In this document: one piece after another, positions 55,260 to 64,000 of the stretch
How positions within the stretch are numbered: the first letter of the stretch is position 1
Layout of the letters: every line of letters starts with the position of its first letter
Source of the DNA: Aureobasidium sp. EXF-3400
Lineage: Eukaryota > Ascomycota > Dothideomycetes > Dothideales > Saccotheciaceae
Direction of reading: 5' to 3'
DNA: 64,000 bases
Assembly: GCA_024195585.1 (NCBI GenBank)
Contig: SWBL01000242.1
Location: 1-64,000, forward strand
Program-made: the position numbers and the translations under genes
The notes under the pieces: model-generated
Seen by the model: the letters and a program-made list of their open reading frames with translations, nothing else
Told to the model about the DNA's origin: nothing
The model's database searches: none

Positions 55260-56041
55260 CAAAAGAGGCACTAATGATGGATAGATTCAAGTTAAGAGGC
55301 TATGAAAGGCGGATTTGGGCACTTCCTGTGGCATTGCGCTTTTCCGATGATTGAATCCTTTGCCTTGTGTATGTTTCTTGTTCCGTTCCTGCTTTTTTTG
55401 TATAAATGTTTAGGGACCTTATCCTCCGTATGTATGTTTGCTCCTGCCCTAATAGTGATGCATCACTCTTCTGCCTTTACATATGTAACTTAAAGCACTG
55501 GACAAGAGGTTTTGCTTTTATCTGTAGCAAACAAGAAGCAGTAGCTGCCTACTAATAAGACTACTTATCAGCAAGGCCTATGAAAGTAAGTTATAGCTTT
55601 GCTGCTTCACTACAAGTTTAAGCATGCTGCTAATGGTATTTAGTTAAAAAGAGTGCAGTCCTAGCACACTTACAAATGTTCCAACTTTGTTGTAATAGGG
55701 TAAGGTTCTGTTCTAGATATGTCTGCAACAGTTGTAGATAGGACTTAGCAAAACAACCTTAGTAGTGCAAGCTATTTAGTTAAGATTGTACCTATAGATA
55801 CTTTTTCTTCGATTAACTAACTACTACGCCGTATACTGTCGGCAGGCTTTCGTTAGTAAAGGTTGCATCTCTACCTCCGGTTGATTGTACATAGTTCTAG
55901 GATTACTTTCCTTACTAGTAAGAGATCCCTGTTATAAGAGAACACATATTTTAAGTGATTAGAGCAATGTGTTTTAGGTTAGAATATAGTGGAAAAACAA
56001 TAGATATAAGACTAATAGCAGGACCGGGTATAGAGGTCGTC
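55260..56041. repeat. AT-rich tract, left part
   Basis: From about 55480 the sequence becomes AT-rich and TpA-rich with no coding frame, as in RIP-mutated repeats of ascomycetes. No element family is recognisable. It is continuous in style with 57326-58297 across the GC-rich island. Confidence 0.6.
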
Positions 56042-57325
56042 GTGCCCCTGTCGCCGCGCAGAGGTCGAAATGCTCAAGGTGAGAAATGAGGTTTTTGAAA
56101 AACCGTATGACAGGGTCGCACTCCGGATGGCCACCCACCCTTCACCCATATCCCACTCCATGGCTGCAAGCACTAGACCACAGAGCCTTCCACCGTGTCC
56201 GCCGATCCGTTGCACACCTCCTGGAAACGCTTGCACTGCCGTAACCACCACGCCGTCGCCGCCGCCGTCGACCTAACAACCCGCCGGCGGCCGTCCACCT
56301 TTCCGCCGCTAGGACAACAGACCCCTCCAGAGTCCCTAGAGCAGCCCAGCGGGTGCCTGTCGTCTCTGCCTAGCGTTCAGAAGGTGGTGGGACCAAGAGG
56401 TGGCCCTGAAAACAATGGGCGACCCTGGTAGAGACCCGCCGGCCGGCCAACCTGGGGTGACCCTGACCTTCGCCCGCCGCCGGTCGTGGCCAGTGGCCTC
56501 GGGGGTCATCCATGGCCACTGCAACCCTGTCCTACGCCCGCCAGAACGCCAGTGGGCAACCCTGTCCTCCACCAGCCGGCCGTCCAGCCAGGGGTGACCC
56601 TGTCCGCCGCCGCCGCCAGCGTCTTGCCGGTATTCTCTCTACTCACAAGAAGCCTGTAGCTGCAAGAAGTGAAAAAGAAGACGAAAAACGACACTCCACC
56701 ACACCGCCGCCGCCGCCGGCCAAAGCTGCTGCGGGTGACCCTGTCCCCGGCCGCCGGCCAACACATCCAGCGGCCACCTGCCTCTGGGAGGGACTCAACC
56801 CTGCACCAGAGACCTGGGACCGTCTTCCTTAGACCCCACTATTACCAGGAGGTCCGCCTGACCACCGTGGCCCAAAGATCCCGCTGGTGGAATCTATTAG
56901 ACAGCCGCCGGTTGGACTGGCACGGCTTGGGGGGACACGGTTAGGGAGCGTTTTGCAACAGCCTCCCTCGTCCTGTCCACCCCAGTGACGATCAGACCGC
57001 CGGTGGACTGGTTAGATGGTTGGCAGGTGTCAGCGCTCATGGTCGCTACCCCTCCAGGTGCCATCAACCGTAGTCCGCCGGACGCTGCAGGTGAACTTTG
57101 CGGGTCGGTGCGCACGTAAACGCTGCCCGTCGAGCAAAAGTTCAACCGCCACGGTCAAAACGTCGCCGTCAGAAGATAAAACCCTCAGACCCCACGGGAA
57201 CAGGGGGTTGACGGCGAGGTTTGACAGGGTACATCGCTTAGATGCGACCTTCAAACCGACTGGCACGCCAACCATCCCTCTCCATAGACCCTCCGAACTT
57301 GCGTGTGCCCCTGTCGCCGCGTAGA
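56042..57325. repeat. GC-rich island of 1.28 kb bounded by 21-bp near-identical direct repeats
   Basis: A sharp shift to very high GC inside AT-rich DNA. It begins (56042-56062) and ends (57305-57325) with a 21-bp direct repeat starting GTGCCCCTGTCGCCGCG, with one mismatch. Inside, the motif (G)ACCCTG, usually as TGACCCTGTCC or CAACCCTGTCC, recurs at about 56425, 56459, 56526, 56559, 56594, 56735 and 56800, often followed by CCGCCGCCGG runs. GACAGGGT, the reverse complement of the motif core, occurs near both ends (about 56110 and 57222). No coding frame is convincing. It could be a mobile element with short terminal repeats or an amplified minisatellite. Confidence 0.6.
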
Positions 57326-58297
57326 TATGCTTCTTTCTTAATTTATGTCTATTAGTTGTATGAATACTATAAATTGTCTGCTCGTATATGTCGCATTCTG
57401 TTTAAATCTATCTCTTATACTTAGCTCATACTAGACAAAGAGTATATTTATCTCATAACCTTAATACAATCTAGAATCGCTTATAAGTAAGAGTAATTTA
57501 ATCCTACATAGACTCGAACGATAGTCCTTTACTAGTAGTATAGAGAATTGCTATACAAGTATAATACTAAGTTGCATTTTAGGCTCTATTCTTCGCTACT
57601 TATTAGTTAGTCTATGAACTAAACAACGTATTCAAAGCTGATTGTAAGTAGTTTTTAAGTACTATAAGGTCTTATTATAGCTCTTAAGTTGTAGCTTCAT
57701 AGAATCAATTTACTTCCTAGATGTCCATCGTAGAAACTCATAGCATGATAGTTAGCCGCTTGCTTTTGCAAAAGACGATATTACTTAGTTAGTTCTCTAT
57801 AAGAGATAAAGGGGTTAGTTTAGGCTATCATAATAACAGTAGAGAAGATACCTATATATAGACTTTTCTCTTGCTAATCTAATACGTCTGTTTTCTCTTA
57901 AGGAGTCTAGCAAGAAGGCTTTATATAAAGAAGTGATCATGATAGTATATAGACTTTTCATATAGAGATTTGGTAGGATCTAACTTTCCTAATATATTGT
58001 ACATTATATATATAGTTTTATAGGATCTTAGTAAGTCTATATACTATAAGAATACAGGCAAGAACCTTTTATCTAATAGTTCTTTATAGTTTTATAGAAA
58101 AGTAGAGGTATATTACAAAAAAGTAGAATTGAGAGGCTGTTCAAGTACTGGAAAGCTAAAGTTACTTGATAATATACAAAGAAAAAGAATGCTAGAACGA
58201 TCCTAATACTTCTTTTGCTTTCTAGTCGAGATAGTGAACCGAGAAATATCCTTAAATTCCCTTCTGTTCCAAGTAGAACTGTAGTCATGATCTTACA
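57326..58297. repeat. AT-rich tract, right part
   Basis: Very TpA-rich (CTATATA, TATAGAC, TTATATATATAG and similar words), noncoding, ending abruptly at the stop codon of the amidoligase-like gene. Likely RIP-mutated repeat DNA; the original element cannot be recognised. Confidence 0.6.
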
Positions 58298-59811
58298 TCA
58301 GTTTTGCATATCAGATATGACCTTGTCTGTCCATTTTTCATAATCGCAAGTGTCCATGTTTAAGAAGACATCTGTGCAACTCTGGATGCTAGCGGGTAGA
58401 GTTTTGAAGACGGCATCTGTGATCTGACCGTAGTAACCACCCTGCAATTTTTGTAAGATTTTGGAGTCGACGGCTTCACGACGGTAGTCAGCTAGACGAT
58501 TGTCCTCGACAGTGCGTAAGAAGGACTTGAAAGGGTCGTCTGTTTTGATAGTCGATGTCAGTTGCGTATGACGACGGACAGCCCAATCAATAGACAGACG
58601 GTCAGTATAGTAATTGATAGTGGTTTGTGAGGCGCCGATTTCCTTTAGGAGGTCGACAATAGTGCTAGCAGGATTAGCCCAAATCTTGGTGATGATAGCA
58701 TTGTGATCAATATCAGGAGTTGAGAGCCACAACATCAGCTTACCCATGAATTGAGACCAAGCCCAAACCTCAGAGAATTCTAGTGATCCAGGAGCAGCTC
58801 TAACCTCGACTGTGCTTTTGCCTATATTCGAGGTCAAGTTCTGCAAGTTGACAGCCACAGAACGACGGCTAAGGAGCTCACCGGTACTGTCATGAAGCGG
58901 CCAAATGTTCAAGAAGTCCTCGACCTCCTCATCAAACTTGAAGATTGTGTCAAGCCAGAACGGCGGGCTGCAAGTCTGCAGCTCCTCAGTAATGGTGAAG
59001 CGATTGATTTCAGGGTCTCCTTTTATAGCTCTTTTGACATTCCAACGCATCATTTCGAGAAATGCCCTGGAACCAGCCCCAACCCATTCGCTGACTTGGC
59101 CGTACTTATACTCAGGAACCGAACCACGGATTCCGGGTGTGGGACCTTCAGAAGCCATACTAGAGATTCTCGAGAATGGAGAGATTTGATCAAACTGACG
59201 TTCGAGGGCTGCAAATACACCAAACATACCAAGTGAAGTCCTTACAGAAGGCTGGCACTTGCCATTTCCAAAGTGGATATGAAGCCCAGTGCTCTTGTTG
59301 GTAGAAGCACAGTAACCAGTGCCTGAGAAAGCCTCGTGAATCTTTTGAATAAAAGTGCTGATCTCGGTTTCAGAGTCCCACTCGAGTAGCTCACCGGTAC
59401 ATGGATATCTCTGGCTCATTGGGTCAGGCGTAGGCTTGGAAAAGTTCATAACTCTAGACACAAGTTCCATGCTGTAAAAGTTCGAGCCTTGCGGAACGTG
59501 GACCTCCTCTTCATCGCTAGCCTTGACTGTATTATCACGATGCATAGTCCAAGTAGAGAAGGGAGGAACAAATCCATCGAGAGTACCCTTGACAGGCAAA
59601 GTCCAAGTGTGGCTGTGAGTACAACGAGTGCAGGGGAGAACCACAGGCTCTTTGAGAACCTTTGAGAACCTTTGAGAACCTTTGAGAGGTGGCTTTTGGG
59701 GCTTACATCACGCGGTGTGTAGCACAAAAATTCAAACTCGATGCCAAACGTCATGTTCTCCATGATTGAAGGCTGACCAGCAGCATAGTCGGTATCAATG
59801 AAAGAACACAT
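58298..59811 (-). CDS. Amidoligase-like (COOH-NH2 ligase) protein
   Basis: Exons are 59811-59707 and 59647-58298 with a 59-nt intron (GTAAGC to AAGAG), giving 484 residues. Putative amidoligases share the glutamine-synthetase/gamma-glutamylcysteine-ligase fold and form amide bonds. Many fungi carry several of unknown substrate. Visible marks are TFGIEFEFL at the start, SMELVSRVMNF where the family has an E-x-V-S-P strand, STNKSTGLHIHFGNG, and VEVRAAPGSLEFSEVWAW late in the protein. The intron joins FLCYTPRD to PVVLPCTRC. It contains a 10-bp tandem repeat running into the acceptor, so the exact 3' splice site is uncertain. A second in-frame ATG lies at 59763. The AT-rich tract starts directly after the stop. 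Confidence 0.82.
59651..59687. repeat. 10-bp tandem repeat inside the amidoligase intron
   Basis: About 3.7 copies of TTTGAGAACC (plus strand). On the transcript this reads as repeated GGTTCTCAAA, making several near-identical AAAG acceptor-like sites just before exon 2. Confidence 0.9.
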
Positions 59812-60473
59812 TGTATTGAGTTCTGATTTTGTAACAATGTCTGTGAAAGGCGTGAAGGCTGTAGAACGCGACCTATGCTGATATGCACCAATTTGAAGCA
59901 AACAACTGATCTGTGGTCGGTGGGAGTTGAATATAATGAACAATGGCCGTCGACGGTGTAGACAAAGGCATTGAAGAAACGACAAAGGACAATCAAGGAA
60001 CCGAACAGACGTCGAAGAAGGCATGAAAGAAGTACGAGCTGAGGTCAAAGAAGCACCATAATGCTTCCTCTTTCGGCGAACAAAAAAGAAGCGGCGATCC
60101 GGCAATGGCCTACCGGTAGCATGATCATGGTACATCAGAGTAGCAATCTCCTATACGCCTTGCCCGAGGCGTGTGCAGAAGCTCTTCGATTCTTACTGAA
60201 CTGAGGGTTGTGAAAGACTGTCACGACCATGACACAAAGCATGATTTTTCTGTTCTTTCAAATGCAAAACTTTTTCTGTCTGTGCGAACCACAATTGACA
60301 ATACCTTTGTTTTGCCCATGGCTTGAACTCCCCACCGCTTCTTGACTTCTTTGCTACTGCAATTATATAACGAGCCATTGCTCCTGGAATGGCACGATGC
60401 GAAGAGCACAACTTGCCGGTACACTCAAAGACAACAATCATAGAGCCACTTCAAGATCGATTCAAAGCATCCA
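59812..60473. other. Divergent spacer upstream of the amidoligase and RING/IBR genes
   Basis: The frame of the amidoligase gene is open upstream to 60135 but looks like leader. Otherwise nothing recognised. It contains promoters of both flanking genes. Confidence 0.5.
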
Positions 60474-61031
60474 ATGCTCGGACTATCTACTCTTCCGCTC
60501 TGTGAGCGCATTGTTGGTTTTTTGATTGTCTTGATCGATGTCTTGATTATTGTCTACATCTTCGTTCTGCCACGCCTTGGGCGCCTTCCTCGCCTTCCGC
60601 CTCTTCCGCGCCTTCCCGCCTGCCGCCGCTGCAATCGAGAGACTCGCCGGACCTTCAAGCTTCCCTGTGGTCAATGCCGCTTCTGTTACAGTTGCCTGAA
60701 CACATGGGTTACACGTTGCTGCCACAATCAAGCTCTATGGCCCATTCATTGCTGCAATCTCGATCGAGTCTCGCTCCGTTCTGTGAAACACGCGTTGACA
60801 GAAGATACCATCAAATTGGTCAGAAGATGTGTTGCTGAATGGGGATGCACAGGTGAGATCTTGTATTGTGCAAATAGTGAATGCCCGATGCCTCTTACTG
60901 GACCTCAGGTTGGAGTTGGACCTGGTGGTCGCTTCATCACCTGTCATCAGTGTTGTGGGATGACTTGCATCAGATGTAGAAACTTCGGCCATGATGCCTT
61001 ATGTACATCTACCTTGGGACCGTTAACTTGA
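60474..61031 (+). CDS. Small membrane-anchored RING/IBR-type zinc-finger protein
   Basis: An intronless gene of 185 residues. Residues 13-33 form one membrane helix (IVGFLIVLIDVLIIVYIFVL). A Pro/Leu/Arg repeat linker (RLPRLPPLPRLP) follows, then a RING-like segment (CRRCNRETRR, LPCGQCRFCYSCLNTWV) and an IBR-like half (LYCANSECPMPL, CHQCCGMTCIRCRNFGHDALC). RBR ubiquitin ligases have RING1-IBR-RING2, with a catalytic Cys in RING2. No RING2 is present, so it may be a truncated or accessory form. The start at 60474 is immediately before the membrane helix. Confidence 0.7.
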   Translation: MLGLSTLPLCERIVGFLIVLIDVLIIVYIFVLPRLGRLPRLPPLPRLPACRRCNRETRRTFKLPCGQCRFCYSCLNTWVTRCCHNQALWPIHCCNLDRVSLRSVKHALTEDTIKLVRRCVAEWGCTGEILYCANSECPMPLTGPQVGVGPGGRFITCHQCCGMTCIRCRNFGHDALCTSTLGPLT

Positions 61032-62009
61032 TCACTCGAAACACTTCATCCGATTCGCAATGTTTTATCGTCCTGCGAAGTAGAGAAACCCGGCATGTTC
61101 TGTTTTATTCCCAGCTCGAATTGTTCTGTTTCTGCCTTGCGATGTAGTCTCCAATCAACAATAATTTACCATCTTTGCATCTTTGTCAAATCCTCTTGCC
61201 GTCTGTGATCCGACCAGCCATGTTTCTTGCTTCCTTAAGTGCAGAACCCCAATCCTGTAGAGAAAGAGACGAGTTCGTCTACGGCTATGAGCTCCATCCG
61301 TGTGCAAACCCCTGAACCAAACTCTCCACCCAAATTTATAATCATGTCATGGACACCTTAGATAATCTGATGACAACTTTGAACCGAGCATCTAAACATT
61401 GAATCCTCATGCGTGGATTCACTTGGTCTGTTTACACGTTGTTCTGCAAGAGGGAATGGCTTGATCTTATGTCTGCTACATCCCGCACTTGACACTGGCG
61501 TGCCGTGATCATCTTTCGAGGCCTCGGAACAGCGAGGAGTTGGCGGCATAAAACGGACACGCGGTTTTCGAGCTTGCTGTCACTCGATTTACTAGAGCAT
61601 GAAGACATTCTCATGTTCGCCGTCTACTCGAACTAGTTTGTACAAGGAATCTGCGCCCTTTCAATGCGTCATAGCAAGGAGTCATGGTGCGTTTGCTTAA
61701 GAAAATAAGCATCAAGCCCAAAATGTAGTCAAAAATATGCCCTATCATGGGCTTTGCTTGGGCTTCATGATCAACTACGAGGAGCGCTAAAAGTAGTCGA
61801 AGTGCGCTCGATCTCGTTAGATGCTTGGACAGTCAGAACGTCTGTCTTCCTCAAAGACGATAATCAGCAAGCTAGTGAACCGTCTGATTCTGATTCTGAT
61901 TCTGATTCTGATTCTGATTCTGATTCGAATCGACCGACCTTTGAGTGAGCATCTGTTCGGGCATGCGCGAAGCCACACCCGATTGCACAAACCACAATCA
62001 TAGCCAGTC
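61032..62009. other. Convergent spacer, no supported gene
   Basis: Contains the 3' sides of two convergent genes and a hexanucleotide repeat. Short frames only. Confidence 0.5.
61883..61924. repeat. Hexanucleotide repeat (TCTGAT)7
   Basis: Seven perfect copies of TCTGAT. In the plus frame it would encode Ser-Asp repeats and on the minus strand Ile-Arg repeats, but neither lies in a convincing gene. Confidence 0.95.
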
Positions 62010-63438
62010 TCAGACAGCAATCCGAAGTTCAGTGCTGAGAAGCAACAGCATGAAAGCCGACTTCTTCTCATGCTCGGCGAGGACCTCATACTTCAGACGA
62101 GCAGGGTTGAAGCCAAACTGGCCGGGGTCAACAACGTGACGCCAGATGTTCTTTTCTGCGCGATCCGTGACTTGGCGAAGGGCAGGGCTGGTGCTCGCAA
62201 GCTGGTACAGAATTGTGGGCACTCTACTATCGTGGGCCGCGAAGCAACTGGAGTACATGGTCAGTGGTGTGGGACAATTTTGTTTACGGGTGGAAAGGAT
62301 ATACTTACAGCTTCTCCCAGTCAGCTCCGAGGGACATGGCGAAGATACCGTCTCCAAACTTCTGCTGCAGCTAGTACAGAACTTGGCCGACTTTCAAGGC
62401 GCGGTCCACGGTAGGGCGAGTTTTGTCGGCGAATCTGTTTTTCTCCTCGGCACTGCTGCGAGTGCCTCTTTCCTGCTCCTTATAGACCATAGGAACCGAC
62501 TTGTCGATGTTGAAGGATCTATAGGAGTTGACGGTGTGCTCCTTGCCATATGGGTGCTTGTCGGCGGCGATTGCCTTGCTGTAGGCGTTATAGAGAGGGC
62601 CAGCCTAGGTAGAGAGCTCGGCAATGTACATTTCTAGGATTTCGGCTACACTTGCGTGCATGACGATGGCGCTGACGTGCAAAAGCGCCATGCTTGCGCG
62701 AGTCTGGATAATCTAAGTGATGGCCGCGGCCATGCGAGTAAAGTCCGAAGAAGTGTGTTGCTAGGTGACCGGGTTGAGTGCCATGGCCGACTGGATGGTG
62801 CCTGCATCAGCGCGTGTGTTGTGTGCCAAAGAAGCTGCACTCTCGAGACCATCTCTAGACCGGATAAGAATGAGTAGATCCTGCAGAGCCTTTAAGGCCG
62901 TGCTGTTGAAGTTGACGGCAGTTGCTCTTATGTACTTTGCGAGATTATCGGCCCATTCCTTTCTAGAAGCGGCAGTGGGAGGCCAGATCTCTGCCTTCTC
63001 TAGAGGACATGCGGCTTGGTTGCGAGCCGGCTTCATCTTTTCCTTAGGAGGAGCGTCCACGTCTTTCTCCTTCTCCTTTCCACCGTCACCAACTCCAACA
63101 TCTTGACCTCTATCACCCTCTGGCTTGTACTCGCCTTCAGGATCCTACTCATCGTCGCTATCAACGACGATGACCTTGTCCACAAGACCGTCCTTTCCTT
63201 CCTTAGGCTTTGCTGTGGCCTTCTTGCGACCCTTCTTTTCTGCCTCTTAGATAGCAGTCTTAACCTCGCTCGCAGTTCTAGGCAGGCCGAGCTCGATGGT
63301 GAAGTCTTCGTAGGCCTGCTCGACCGAAGTCAAGGCTCTACGCAGATACTCCACACTGGGAGCATCGATCAAGTTTCTCTAGACGAGCGCTTCGCTCACC
63401 GACACAATACGGTTCCTTTGTTGAAGAAAGTCATCCAT
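62010..63438 (-). pseudogene. 455-codon spliced frame interrupted only by seven stop codons
   Basis: From ATG at 63438 one frame runs to 62309, then a perfect 61-nt intron (62308-62248, GTAAGT, CACTGAC, CTCCAG), then exon 2 to TGA at 62012-62010. No frameshift occurs over 455 codons. Stops are TAG at 63381, 63147, 62763, 62715, 62607 and 62373 and TAA at 63249 (5' base of each). Protein texture is good: EYLRRALTSVEQAYEDFTI, REWADN-like KEWADNLAKYIRATAV, NAYSKAIAADKHPYG, LRQVTDRAEKNIWRHVVD, and a basic/acidic linker (VIVVDSDDE, GGKEKEKDVD). No family recognised. Each stop is one C-to-T step from CAG or CAA. Pseudogenisation by RIP-like mutation is the simplest reading; recoding or RNA editing is a remote alternative. 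Confidence 0.65.
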
Positions 63439-64000
63439 AATGTTTTGTTTGCTGGGTGCTGAGCCGTCGAGCGCAAGACTCGAAGATGCGTACAAGGCCC
63501 TCGACTATTTTTGAGTTGCGTTCCATCCATCCAAGTAAAGAGTAGAGCTTACTGAACCGTCCATCTTGTTCTGGACCGATGATCTTTGGGGAGTGGTGCC
63601 GAAGAAGTGGTTTGGTGGATCAATGCGCGCAGTGAAACAAGTTCAAGCCGTGCCTATTATGGATTCTCACCATGATAAATGACACACAACAGCCAAGTAG
63701 GCACAGTGAGTGTGCGAAAAGACGGAAAGAGTAACTTGCAGGCCATGGGCCGTTGTTCCATATGATTTGCTCTCTATATACATGCCGCCATGGACGTGGA
63801 AGAGCTTTTTCCCTGCCCAAACAGGCACCGTGGTATCCATTATGATGACTTTCGAATTACTTGATGTCTCGTGTGAGACAATATTGTATGGCTGAGCTGC
63901 TGTCTCGAGGGTCACAGACAGCTGTTGTCTGCCAGAACGAATCTGACTTAGCGCTTTGAACGATTAGGCAAGTATTGGACCAAGGATCATGTCATCTAAT
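63439..64000. other. Window end, nothing recognised
   Basis: Upstream of the stop-interrupted gene. A minus-strand frame near 63841 (VPVWAGKKLFHVHGGMYI) is short and has no family features. Confidence 0.4.

Noticed and set aside
56512..57324. Frames of about 80-106 codons in the GC-rich island
   Set aside because: They encode Arg/Pro/Ala-rich low-complexity text produced by CCGCC repeats.
62010..63438. A genome-wide reassignment of TAG/TAA to Gln
   Set aside because: Intact genes in the same window (for example KMT6, STE2, THG1, SER1) end at ordinary stops and contain none internally.
1..64000. CRISPR arrays, bacterial operons or prophage
   Set aside because: No regularly spaced repeats with unique spacers were seen, and gene structure is clearly eukaryotic.

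Overview
The window reads as nuclear DNA of a filamentous ascomycete (Pezizomycotina, probably Dothideomycetes; the class is inference). Genes carry short introns of about 45-75 nt with GTRWGN donors, CTRAC/CTGAC branch sites and YAG acceptors. The protein set is typical of the group: a STE2-type pheromone receptor, an E(z)/KMT6 methyltransferase, a DUF3292 protein, Atg101, Thg1 and a Zn2Cys6 factor. All exon borders below were placed by hand from consensus sites and frame continuity.

Layout. 1-3.4 kb: a 13-bp minisatellite and a gene-poor stretch. 3.4-14.6 kb: a methyltransferase-like protein, a tRNA-Pro(CGG) gene, a JmjC-like protein with a C-terminal CXC cluster, and four genes I cannot name. 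14.8-22.2 kb: a second tRNA-Pro copy with a broken 5' end, a bestrophin-type channel, a tRNA-like remnant, a GT2 cellulose-synthase-like enzyme and tRNA-Gly(GCC). 23-27.7 kb: a TauD/TfdA dioxygenase, a secreted Ser/Thr-rich protein and a small Cys-motif protein. 28.5-31.9 kb: the PRC2 catalytic subunit KMT6. 32-36.1 kb: relics of an MFS transporter and a Zn2Cys6 factor, the latter interrupted by a coiled-coil gene relic. 36.5-52.9 kb: dense housekeeping genes (a Rav2 and E2-binding fusion, phosphoserine aminotransferase, Rpr2, Thg1, STE2 receptor, DUF3292, Atg101). 54-64 kb: decayed genes, an AT-rich tract holding a 1.3-kb GC-rich island, an amidoligase-like gene, an IBR-type RING protein, and a 455-codon spliced frame broken only by seven stops.

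The most striking observation is the minus-strand tRNA-Pro(CGG) gene at 4635-4790. Besides the normal tRNA intron after position 37, its D-loop holds a 57-nt insert with spliceosomal hallmarks (GTAAGT donor, ACTAAC branch site, CAG acceptor). Removing it restores a D-arm identical to that of the second tRNA-Pro copy at 14.85 kb. Other notable points are a reading frame joining Rav2 to a UBE3D/Ipa1-type protein, a divergent Rpr2/Thg1 pair (both act on tRNA 5' ends), and a recurring pattern of stop gains explained by C-to-T or G-to-A changes at CpA, suggesting RIP-like mutation.
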